A stretch of 10,525 nt of DNA from Gloeopeniophorella convolvens (lineage: Eukaryota > Basidiomycota > Agaricomycetes > Russulales), in contig WTXD01000385.1 in assembly GCA_022496205.1 (NCBI GenBank), positions 1 to 10,525 of the forward strand. Direction: 5' to 3'. Both the position numbers and the translations under genes were made by a program. Positions 1 to 9,592 of this stretch are shown piece after piece (the stretch's first letter is position 1; the number at the start of each line of letters is the position of its first letter). The notes beneath the pieces are model-generated. The model did not search any database and had not been told where the DNA came from. It saw only the letters and a list, made by a program, of their open reading frames with translations.

Positions 1-84
1 GAGAAGCAGTCTCAACTCGGAGAGGGGGTCGTCTTCAACTATCTGTCCGAGGGTAAGATCTCCCTGACCGTACAATGTTCCTGA
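1..84 (+). CDS. Possible 3' end of an unidentified gene (partial)
   Basis: An open frame runs from the first base for 27 codons to a TGA at 82-84 (it begins EKQSQLGEGVVFNYL). It has no start in the window, so it could be the last exon of a gene entering from the left. A strong donor (GTAAGA) lies at 53, and an AG at 106-107 would make a 55-nt intron, which is the typical length here. Splicing there keeps a frame open to a TGA near 270 with an otherwise unremarkable tail. I cannot choose between the two endings, and I do not recognise the protein. The fragment may also be chance open frame. Confidence 0.3.
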   Translation, partial: EKQSQLGEGVVFNYLSEGKISLTVQCS

Positions 85-881
85 GAATGCGGAATAATCA
101 TGATCAGCGCGCCGGGGCTCGCCGCAGGAGGGGGAGGGGTATGACTGGCACGTTTGCGGAGCAGTAACACATGATCAGACACGATGCGCTGGGGTCTCCG
201 CGGCTGCCATTGACATCCGGGATGAAGCCTTGAGGCTTGGGTCCCGTTTGGGGTCGCGTGAGCCCGCATCGTGACCATGGTGCGGCGTTTTCTAGGAATT
301 GGACCTCGTACAATTGCGAACGATCGCTGTTAGAAGATCGCCGGGTAGGAGCGACAACGAGGCCTTCAACCATGGAAAGCATCGAAAGATATTGTCGAAT
401 CCTGGCGTCGGTTCGTACCCTAGGGGCATGTCAAACGCACTGGACAGAGGCCAGACCCAGAAGGCCTCCCACAAGAAGGGCAGAAGATCCTGGGACAAGT
501 GTGAAGCCAAGCCGCCGATGAGTTCGTCCCGTACTTGGGCTCAACTGAATGAGGACGTCCACTGTATGAGACGGGAATGCTGCATCAAGCACCGCACCCC
601 AATTCCCGTGAGTACTCGTCTGCGGTGTCGCGTTCCGGGGTGCTCTTGCAATAATTCCCACGTTAGTGCTACTTGCTGTCGATGAAGACGAAGAGCTGAT
701 TGTGGCTGCGACCACCCTGCAGATAATGGAGATAGTGTATGAAATAACCCGATGGAGGTTGGGCTGCCAGCGCCGGGAGGAGCGTGGGAACGCGGGCTCG
801 GAGACTGGCCGGCGCGCCACCTCGTCCAGCGTCGCGCCCCGAACTGTTCCATCCCTTGCACAACCAGCTCTCTGTACTCCC
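85..881. other. Intergenic / 5' flank of NDUFS2, no convincing gene
   Basis: About 800 nt without a recognisable gene. Several overlapping frames on both strands stay open for 70-200 codons, but this is GC-rich sequence and none shows a known motif, a signal peptide or a consistent exon structure. The only gene-like pattern is an ATG at 428 followed by 60 codons, then a strong GTGAGT donor at 608 and an AG at 665-666 (59-nt gap), ending at a TGA at 697-699; it is described as a weak finding. The 3' part of this stretch should hold the promoter and 5' UTR of the NDUFS2 gene. No TATA box stood out. Confidence 0.45.
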
Positions 882-2915
<2,034 letters not shown>

Positions 2916-2998
2916 GAGCAGGGTTGTCAGGCCGTGGGCTAATTTACTCGAATTTGTCTACGAGCGAATCGCAAATAGAGCATTTATCTATCGCAACC

Positions 2999-4156
2999 TC
3001 ACACGAAGTCTAGGGGATGTCTGTCCTCCTGGCTGATGTGGATGCTTGAGCCCGCAAAACCAACTTCATCGCCCTCAAGCTTCGCGAACTCCGTTTGTAG
3101 TTTGGTTGCCAAAGTTGGGAGATAACCACGTTCTGTATTCGTGTGGCCACCTAAAAATGGAGACCTGAGCGGCGCGTATGACTGTCAAAATTGCGGCTTA
3201 CACAATATTACATTTCTCCCCGCTGCGACTGCCGCGAGGACTTCGTGCTGCATGGACGTAAGCATTACGGAGAAGTAGATGGTCGCGCAACTTACATGGG
3301 ACATCTCGCCCGTCAAGTAGACATGTGCCTCGACTCCAAGCAGCATGGAGCCCCCCGAGCCCGCACATATCGCCACTGATTGGACCTCCTTGGCATGACT
3401 GTCCGATCCGGGCGCTACTTGCACTAAGCGAGTTCAGGGCACTTCAGCGAGAAATGCCATGTGCGATTGACGCACGCAGAGCCAGGCCTAGATGTTTCTT
3501 GACTCTTTCCTGCAGATTGGCCATGGTAGTCTTCTCGTCTAACCGCAGCAGTCTGCCAGGGCCGCCTTTCGCGCTGGGATGTTCATCCCGATCAGTTCCA
3601 CCCGCCCGCGACCCAAACCGGATGCAAGCCAGTCGTTGATACCGCCGTAGACAGAGTCGAGCGACGTGTGTGGGGCGTATACGGAGATACCGGCCGCAGC
3701 GCAGCGTAGTAGAGACGTTTGGAGCGGATTGGACAGAGTCAAGGACGAGAGCGGCTTGAAGATGGTTGGATGGTATGCGATGATTACGGACGCAGGTAAT
3801 GACAATGCTTCATTCACGACGCGCGTGGTCAGGCTATCGGTGACAAGTCAGGATGCGTATGACCAGCATGCATTGCAAGTAGGGAGAACCCGCACTCGAT
3901 TGTCAGCAGGATTTTGTGTGCAGAGCGCTGCGGCGGGTTTGGTGCTTCTGTTCCTCGTTCAAGAGAGGCATTTAGCGTCAGCATATGAGATGTGACGAAT
4001 GCGGGGACCTAGGAGCAACCCGACCTAGCACAAGGCGTTGATTGGTTTGGTGCTGACGGTGCATGGAGCTCGGATACTCACATTATCCCACTTCTCGGCC
4101 AGGGCGAGAGGGGCGATACGGTCCATTACCTTTCCCACACATCTCGCAATTGACAT
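2999..4156 (-). CDS. NIF3: NIF3-like protein (DUF34), with an apparent one-base frameshift in exon 4
   Basis: Member of the NIF3/YbgI (DUF34) family: conserved dinuclear-metal proteins of debated function, including proposed GTP cyclohydrolase-like and scaffold roles. Exons, 5' to 3' on the minus strand: 4156-4082, 4024-4009, 3947-3896, 3833-3476, 3423-3296, 3247-3202 and 3150-2999, about 275 codons if one missing base is allowed for. The N-terminus starts MSIARCVGKVMDRIAPLALA and continues EKWDN-VGLLL, the family opening. Metal-site motifs are YHPTIF (His69), APHTSLD (Asp107) and GHTNTERG (His228, Glu232); the SVAICAGSGGS block is also present. In exon 4 the frame that reads GGINDWLASGLGRGRVELIG hits a stop. 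The family-like sequence DEHPSAKGGPGRLLRLDEK continues in another frame, a shift equal to one missing G at the GGG opposite 3587-3589. Every exon before and after is clean, so this may be an assembly or sequencing error rather than a dead gene. An alternative 73-nt intron would skip the segment but delete conserved residues. Intron 2 uses a weak donor (GTCCCC). Confidence 0.93.
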
Positions 4157-4255
4157 TGCCGCGGGTTATGAGTTGGTGCTGCCCGGTGCCAATGGAAATA
4201 AGCAATGAAATCAGCTCGGTCGAGCGACGAGCACTGTCGCTCATTGCACGCGGGT

Positions 4256-4270
4256 CACGTGAGTCACGTG
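4256..4270. promoter_or_regulatory. Composite CACGTG / TGAGTCA palindrome in the divergent promoter
   Basis: The 15 bases CACGTGAGTCACGTG form a perfect palindrome except for the central base. They contain two CACGTG E-boxes (bHLH type, as for Cbf1 or Sre1-like factors) at 4256-4261 and 4265-4270, sharing an internal TGAGTCA (4260-4266), the core for Gcn4/AP-1-type bZIP factors. The site lies 85 nt upstream of the glutaredoxin ATG and 100 nt upstream of the NIF3 ATG, inside a 198-nt shared intergenic gap, so it could act on either or both. Binding is inferred from the motif only. Confidence 0.55.
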
Positions 4271-4354
4271 CACCGCGCTCGCCTCAGTCGCTTGTCTTTT
4301 TAAGTCGATCACCTGAAAAACCGTCATAGTCATCTCCCATCTGGAAGGACCTAC

Positions 4355-4992
4355 ATGATACCCCGCCTGCAACTATTGAAATCCGCGTCGTACAAAGCAC
4401 TCGCATCGTTTTCCATCCTGTATTCCGGATCAGCAGCCTCCTCGTCCAACCCATCTCCTCGACAACTCAAGGAGATGGCCACCAAGGATCTCGTCAACGT
4501 GAGTCGCGCATTACTCCATGCATGGTAACCTTGCTGATCCGCACAAGCAAACCATCGCAGACAACAAAGTTGTCATTTTCTCTAAATCGTATTGCCCATA
4601 TTGCAGGAGAGCCAAGAACCTGTTCGCGACGGAGTTTCCTGATGTGCCAGTCACGGTTCTAGAGTGCGCCTCTCTGTCACCTGCGTCGGCGTCATCTGCG
4701 AATGCTTGTTGCAGGTTGGACCTTCGGGATGACGGTCCAGAGATCCAGGGGTACCTTCAGCAGGTGACGAAGCAGAGGACGGTGCCCAATATCTTCATCA
4801 GTGCGTTGGCTTGCAGCTTGCATGTCGTGCCTCCAATAACACGTTATGTCACCCTCCAGACAATAAGCACATCGGAGGTTCGCGGGGTGTCTCTGAGGCT
4901 CCTGTGTTTCTGTGCTGATTTGAGTGGCCGCAACAGGAAATGATGACCTTCAAGCATTGCACGTAAAGAAAGGTGTGAAGGCTCTCCTCTGA
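4355..4992 (+). CDS. Dithiol glutaredoxin (CPYC class), possible dual targeting
   Basis: Glutathione-dependent thiol-disulfide oxidoreductase that reduces protein disulfides and mixed disulfides. Exons 4355-4498, 4548-4663, 4715-4800, 4860-4877 and 4937-4992 encode 139 aa. The thioredoxin fold is complete: VVIFSKSYCPYCRRAK with redox Cys64 and Cys67, the LDLRDDG turn, TVPNIFI with cis-Pro111, and the glutathione-binding IGGNDDL near residues 120-126. The core matches the usual length of about 100 aa. The first ATG adds a 40-residue Ser/Ala/Leu-rich leader with several Lys/Arg and almost no acidic residue, and a second in-frame ATG at 4475 (MATKDLVN) starts exactly at the core. Yeast Grx2 makes mitochondrial and cytosolic forms from two such starts, so the same is plausible here. 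The leader could instead be an ER signal. The donor of intron 4 is uncertain: GTTCGC (4878) gives the family spacing, while GTGTCT (4887) would insert three residues. Confidence 0.93.
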
Positions 4993-5697
4993 GGGGATTA
5001 CGAGTGCCCTCGCGCATCACTGCAAACGATCAGATATGAGATATGACGGGCAGAACAGAGTCTGCATGTGAATATCTAGAATCATCGAGCTAGTGTAGAC
5101 CAGGCAACTGCCAGAATCGTATAATCATAATGGAATTCAGTGTATGGTTTCTGTCTCCATCAAAGTTACAGCGGATCGCATAATCTTAGGCCCTTTCTCG
5201 ACCGATTACACACATAGGCGTTTGATCCCCGCTGAGCCTAAGATGGAAGGTCCGCCCATAAGCGCACTCATTTTGATTAGTCATGCTTGGCTGATGGGTG
5301 CGCGGGCAAATGTGATTGGACAGTTCCTGGTGCTTGGTGATAGTTCCGATCCCCGCTAGACTCCGGCTGTGTGTGTAAAAAGTCAAAAAGGGGCCTATCG
5401 TTTTGCAATCCGCTGTATCAGATTCAAAGTTATCAGATTCACAAGGTGTGCAGTGCGTCGTTCATTGCATTATAACGATTTTATCATACAAGAGTTATTA
5501 TATGGTCTAAGGTCGGATCTAATGCAGAGAGTATGGGAAAGCAAGTATTCTAGACAGGTAAGATAGTAGCTATAGCAATACGATCATAGTGGGATTTTTA
5601 ATTTTATGAAATCAGGGATAGTGGGTTTTATATTTATGGCGAAGGAACACTAGGCTACTCCAAGAAGGGAGGAGGAACCGCAGCCGGGCTGGGCGCG
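4993..5697. other. Intergenic region, nothing recognised
   Basis: About 700 nt between the glutaredoxin stop and the stop of the minus-strand proline-rich gene. It must hold both 3' UTRs. Base composition becomes AT-richer around 5400-5640. Frames on both strands reach 60-70 codons but show no motif or plausible splicing. A ten-base string GATCCCCGCT occurs twice (near 5225 and 5348) without a clear structure around it. No tRNA cloverleaf or transposon end was found. Confidence 0.5.
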
Positions 5698-6777
5698 TCA
5701 GGGTGCTCCACGCGGTTCCGGCGTGTTGGGCGGGTTCTGGGGGAGGGGAGGGGAGAACAATGCGTCTGAGGCAGCTCCTGCCATAGGGACTGCACGGGCG
5801 ACGGTTTCCGAGAAGCCTCGGCGCCTATGGGGACTGGCCGGCACCGGGGGCTGAACGGGTGCTTTGGCCGGAGGCTGGGGAGGCTGCACGGGGGGCTTAA
5901 CCGGCGGCTGGGGCGGGGAAACAGGCGGCTTCACGGGAGCTTGAGGGGCGGCGGGAGGCTGACTAGGGGACTCAGTCCCCGCTGCCGAGGCCGCGGGTGG
6001 TGCACCAGGTGCAGGTGGCTGGGGTGGGTGATTCGCCGAGTCGCCAGGAGCTGGGACGGGGGGCTTCACTGGAGGCTGAGGGGGAGAGACGGGTCGAGCG
6101 GGAGGAGCTGGGGGTTGCACGGGAGGCTGGACAGGTGGTTCCGGGTGTACGTCCGCGGGTGCGTTGGGAGGCGCCTGCTGAGGAGAAACTGGGAGCTGAG
6201 GAGAGACCGGCGGCTGGACTGGCGGCTGCGGCGGCTGGACTGGAAGGTGTGCCGGGGGCGAAGGAGCGGATGGATGTGGCTGTGCAGGGGAGTCTTGGGG
6301 CCCACTAGTCGCCACGCTCCCTTCTTCCCGCCGTGCAAGCCCAGCAGCAGCCAATTTGTCGTTCAAGATAGTCGCATCTTCCTTGACTTTCTCCGCAACG
6401 GGCGGTGGAAGGGCCGCGAGGGATTCTGGGACTTTCCCGAGGTTTCCAACAGCACCAACAAGGCTGTCTAGTAGGCCCCCAACCGCCGGGCCAACCGGTG
6501 GAGGGATCAGGCCTTTCACAAGATCCCCGAGAGCACCTCTGCGTTGCAAGTCTGTCGCGGATTTAGAGGGGATGAAATCAGCGCAAGGTATGAGCTCACC
6601 ATAAGAGGACGACGTCGTGCCATTATTGCTAGGCGCGGGGGCAGCAGGCGCAGAAGGCGTTGTGTCTGCCGGTACATCGCCTGCAGGTGCCGCGAGAGCA
6701 GAAAGCGACGACGATGACGATGACGACGATACCGCCAGAGAAGCAAGCAGAAGCGAAGAGCTCGATGGAAGTCTCAT
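5698..6777 (-). CDS. Secreted proline-rich protein with dibasic processing sites
   Basis: Intronless, 359 aa. The first ATG of the frame is at 6777; codons upstream start only with TTG. Residues 1-30 form a signal peptide: MRLP, a Leu/Ala/Ser core with an eight-serine run, then a likely cut at SALAA-PA. Residues 31-70 are low in complexity and include the only cysteine (Cys65). LQRR (77-80) and LARR (147-150) bracket a hydrophobic, Gly/Leu/Val-rich segment (GALGDLVKGLIPPP onwards), and HRRR lies near 317-320; such sites are typical of Kex2-type cleavage in the fungal secretory route. Residues about 160-315 are dominated by irregular PPQPPVKPPV-like units, expected to form polyproline II and to be O-glycosylated. 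The tail of about 40 residues is again Ala/Pro-rich. I do not recognise a named family. A wall-associated or extracellular role is inferred only from composition. The plus-strand open frames over the same stretch are antisense shadows. Confidence 0.85.
   Translation of the reverse strand: MRLPSSSSLLLASLAVSSSSSSSSLSALAAPAGDVPADTTPSAPAAPAPSNNGTTSSSYGELIPCADFIPSKSATDLQRRGALGDLVKGLIPPPVGPAVGGLLDSLVGAVGNLGKVPESLAALPPPVAEKVKEDATILNDKLAAAGLARREEGSVATSGPQDSPAQPHPSAPSPPAHLPVQPPQPPVQPPVSPQLPVSPQQAPPNAPADVHPEPPVQPPVQPPAPPARPVSPPQPPVKPPVPAPGDSANHPPQPPAPGAPPAASAAGTESPSQPPAAPQAPVKPPVSPPQPPVKPPVQPPQPPAKAPVQPPVPASPHRRRGFSETVARAVPMAGAASDALFSPPLPQNPPNTPEPRGAP
5835..6300 (-). repeat. Proline-rich degenerate repeat array
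   Basis: The coding DNA repeats loosely in units of 12-30 nt encoding QPPV, KPPV, PPQPPV and PPAPP variants. On the plus strand it reads as repeated GGCTGG/GGAGG blocks. The units are imperfect and vary in length, which suggests slippage and drift rather than a recent tandem expansion. Copy number could vary between strains. Confidence 0.75.
6704..6730 (-). repeat. Trinucleotide tract encoding the serine run
   Basis: Nine GAC/GAT-type triplets on the plus strand encode the serine run inside the signal peptide of the proline-rich protein on the minus strand. The mixed third bases (TCA, TCG) show it is an interrupted rather than perfect microsatellite. Length change here would alter the hydrophobic core of the signal peptide. 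Confidence 0.6.
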
Positions 6778-6890
6778 TAGGAAAGTCTCGAGTGTGTGGC
6801 AAAATTCAGAGCAGTAGGAGGTTCTCGTCAAGAGTGACCTGTGTGTGGGAGGTGTGGATGAAGGTGAGGGTTATGAGCTCGTTGGTGCCA

Positions 6891-6899
6891 CCTTTTATA
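6891..6899 (-). promoter_or_regulatory. TATA box of the proline-rich gene
   Basis: On the minus strand the sequence is TATAAAAGG, a full TATA consensus, about 115 nt upstream of ATG 6777. This leaves room for a start site 30-40 nt downstream and a 5' UTR of about 80 nt. It is the clearest TATA box in the window and fits an inducible or highly expressed extracellular protein gene. Confidence 0.6.
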
Positions 6900-7696
6900 C
6901 ATGGACATTTGCTGGTCTGAGGCGAATGGCTGACTGCAGAATCACATGTTGAAGTGGGTATGAGGCTGACTGGAGGCTGGACGAGGCTGACCGTCACGGT
7001 CAATGCTTGAATGATATTCTCATGGCTTTGAATATTGGCTAACCTGGGCACATTCCTTGCTCTCTAGAATCTAGGACTGTGTTTACATGCCAAGACAGGA
7101 CAGAAGATCACGCGACATTCGGGGGAGACTGGAAAATTCCCATCAGAGCGGGTCGGTGACCCAGCCAGCTGGAATGCCATTCCCAGTAAGATCGCCGTTT
7201 GGAATGAGATAGAAAACCGGCCACACACGGGCAAGTTTCAACGTGGCCTGCTTCTAGTCTCCATTTCCCACATCTCGCCCTCGGGAGCAAAACGCCGACG
7301 GCCTCTGAGATTGGGGCCGTCGCTGGCGCGTGCGCTGGCGACCATAAGATCCCAAAGGGATTGGAACGCGGTTCTGCCCTGGCGTGACCGAAGGATCCAC
7401 CAAGTCAACGAAATGAAGCTAGATTGTTGTCAATCCTATGCACAGCGACAGGACGGGTGGATCGTACACAAGGACGACGAGGAGAATCACGGTGATGGCC
7501 ATTTGGGCGAGTGACTAGTGACTGCGGCGGAGCTCGTGGCTTGGAGTTCGCCGCGGGTGAATGGAGACCCAGCTCCAAGGGCCCGGGACGCCGAAAGCGG
7601 CCGCCCCAGAGGAAGGGTAACAGCGTTGATTTGTAAGTGGCTCTACCACTGTGTTGGACCTTTCCCACTCTCCGTCTCCTCTCAGATCCTAACATC
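6900..7696. other. Divergent intergenic region with 5' leader of the CDF gene
   Basis: Separates the minus-strand proline-rich gene from the plus-strand CDF gene. Near 6962-6990 the string GAGGCTGAC/GGAGGCTGGAC is repeated three times. At 7633-7685 a GTAAGT donor and a CTCTCAG end enclose 53 nt, the usual intron size, so a 5' UTR intron of the CDF gene is likely. Joining it keeps the frame open upstream of ATG 7697 back to a stop at 7512, but without any ATG, so ATG 7697 stays the start. If the leader reaches that far, a 19-codon upstream ORF lies at 7561-7620. A doubtful minus-strand two-exon ORF (7502-7254) is given as a finding. Confidence 0.45.
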
Positions 7697-9592
7697 ATGG
7701 TCTTCGTCGACGATGACTCCAAAGGTGAATCGACGCAAGTCTCATCGCATTACGGCTCGGCAAAGGTATAATGTTCTCCCCCGTCGTGCCACTCTTTCCG
7801 CTGGTCGTCTAGCCCTGCTAACCGCCTTCTTTTCCAGGTTCCCGACACAGCGGTACCCGATCTTCGATTAGCACATGACACAGACGTAGAGAGCTCATCG
7901 CCGTCGCGCCCAACGCCTGCCAAAGACCCCTTCAACTTTGGCCATGCAATCAAGTCAGACTCAGAGATTGCAGAGCTTCGCAGCCGCAAGCGGGGCCGCC
8001 GCCTTGTGAGCTATCACCGCAGGCAAAATGCTGTGAGCTCGTGTCGTGGCTGTGGAACCGGAGCTAGCTCACAATCGCCCACAGCTTATAGCATCCCTCT
8101 TGAAGCCCATGGAAGAACACACAGAGGATGCCAGGAACGAAGAGGATCTTTCGAGACTGCCCGTAAGAGCTCACTCTTCTGGTTAGCACTCGCCTGAAGT
8201 TGTCGCTGTCAGGTAAAAATCGCTGTGCGCGCGAGTCTCCTAGCCAATCTCGCCCTTGCGGTGCTCCAACGTTCGAGCTCTATACATTTACCCATCCCTC
8301 AGCTAACGCCTGTGACAGTATATGCTGCCATTTCTTCTGGTTCATTATCATTGCTGGCCACCGGAATTGACTCCGTCTTTGACGTGGGCAGCAACTTTCT
8401 CTTGTATTACATACACCGCAAATCAAGCAGGATGGATATCAACAAGTGGCCAGTAGGTGGCGCACGGCTGGAAACCATAGGAAACGTAGTCTATGGTAAG
8501 CTGGTCTTTGTGGTCGTCGTGCGTAGTCTGAAAATTTTAAGGCTTTCTGTAAGGATTAGTCTTGGGGCGCGCCCAACTGCATTCTGACTCGAAGACAGGA
8601 TGGGCTCTGTCAACCTTGTCGTTATTGTTGAATCCGCCAGGGCTCTTATCACGCATAAAGACAAAGATGTGAACGATTTCCATATTCCTTCTGTTGTGGC
8701 TGTGGGTGCTGCACTAGGTGAGTGTGCTGTTCACCTAGCTCCGACATCTCTGACTGAGATCAAGGGGTAAAGTTCCTCTTGTTCCTCTACTGCTACTCGT
8801 TACGCTCGAAGTCCAGTCAAGTTGAAGTGCTCTGGGAAGACCATCGCAATGATCTGTTCATCAACTCCTTTGGTCAGCCCGATACCCACTTCTATGCATG
8901 AGTTGACGCCGACTACGTCACCAGGCCTTCTTATGTCTGCTGGTGGTAGCAAACTAGAATGGTGTATGCATTTCCCTCTTTGAATCCTGACACCCCGTGA
9001 TAATGCTGCCACAGACCTTGATCCGATGGGAGCGATTATTGTAAGTGGTCATGGAATCAGGCTTCTCGTCGACTCATCGCCACTTGCAGATCGCTCTTGG
9101 GGTCATCGCTGCATGGACCCGCACCATCTATGCTCAGTTCGAGCTACTTGCGGGAAAATCCGCTCCCCACGACTTCATCCAGCTCATCATCTACAAAGCC
9201 ACGACATTCAGCGAAGATATAGAGAAGATCGACACCGTTCGAGTGTATCATGTGTGTTGTCTTGCATTTCGTGTTTCGATACTCTGCTAATCTAACGCAG
9301 AGCGGCCCCGTTCGTTGAATGAGCATTTGAGTATCTTCCCACTCCTAACTTTTTTTGGCAGGATTACTTTGTCGAGGTCGATGTCGTGATGGACGCAAAC
9401 ACACCGTTATGGAAGGCCCACGATATAAGTCAGCAACTGCAGGATAAGATAGAGGTGCTTCCGAACGTTGAAAGGGCGTTCGTGCATGTCGATCATGAAA
9501 CAACACATACGCCGGTGAGCGCTGAACTTAAATATCTTTATCTTATGTTCGTCTCACATCATGGCTCCCAGGAACACCGGAAGTATGTTTAA
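7697..9592 (+). CDS. Cation diffusion facilitator (Mn-type CDF) metal transporter
   Basis: Membrane antiporter of the CDF/ZnT family that moves divalent metal out of the cytosol, into organelles or out of the cell. Spliced to 406 aa from exons 7697-7765, 7838-8032, 8085-8162, 8213-8270, 8319-8495, 8542-8548, 8599-8717, 8765-8872, 8925-8963, 9015-9040, 9090-9251, 9301-9309, 9362-9514 and 9572-9592. The hydrophilic N-terminus (about 110 aa) includes the basic stretch RSRKRGRR. Membrane helices start at about residue 115. TM2 carries D151-S-V-F-D155 and TM5 carries D260-H-R-N-D264. A DxxxD motif in both helices is the mark of the manganese CDF group. Other family blocks are NKWPVGGARLETIGN, NLVVIVES and LEWYLDPMGA. 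The C-terminal cytosolic domain ends HVDHETTHTPEHRK, with the usual His/Asp/Glu-rich metal-binding end. Micro-exons of 7 and 9 nt are required for the conserved YGFLMGSVN and YHSGPDYFVEVD. Substrate is inferred from motif class; Fe or other metals cannot be excluded. Confidence 0.95.
8542..8548 (+). other. 7-nt micro-exon (CDF exon 6)
   Basis: GCTTTCT sits between TTTTAAG and a GTAAGG donor. Joined to G8495 and G8599 it encodes G-F-L, completing VVYGFLMGSVNLVVIVES. A single intron from 8496 to 8598 would break the frame and lose these residues. The two flanking introns are 46 and 50 nt, normal for this gene. Confidence 0.88.
9301..9309 (+). other. 9-nt micro-exon (CDF exon 12)
   Basis: AGCGGCCCC, flanked by CTAACGCAG and a GTTCGT donor, encodes S-G-P between VRVYH and DYFVEVD. 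The block YHSGPDYFVEVD is conserved in fungal CDF proteins. The exon is a whole number of codons, so skipping it would keep the frame and silently drop three residues at the start of the cytosolic domain. Confidence 0.87.

Noticed and set aside
5280..5360. GTTCCGATCC string that resembles a tRNA T-loop
   Set aside because: No matching acceptor, D or anticodon stems could be drawn around it.
5827..6471. Plus-strand frame of 214 codons rich in Arg, Gly and Trp
   Set aside because: It is the antisense of the proline-rich coding repeats; CCN-rich coding DNA gives GGN-rich antisense frames without stops.
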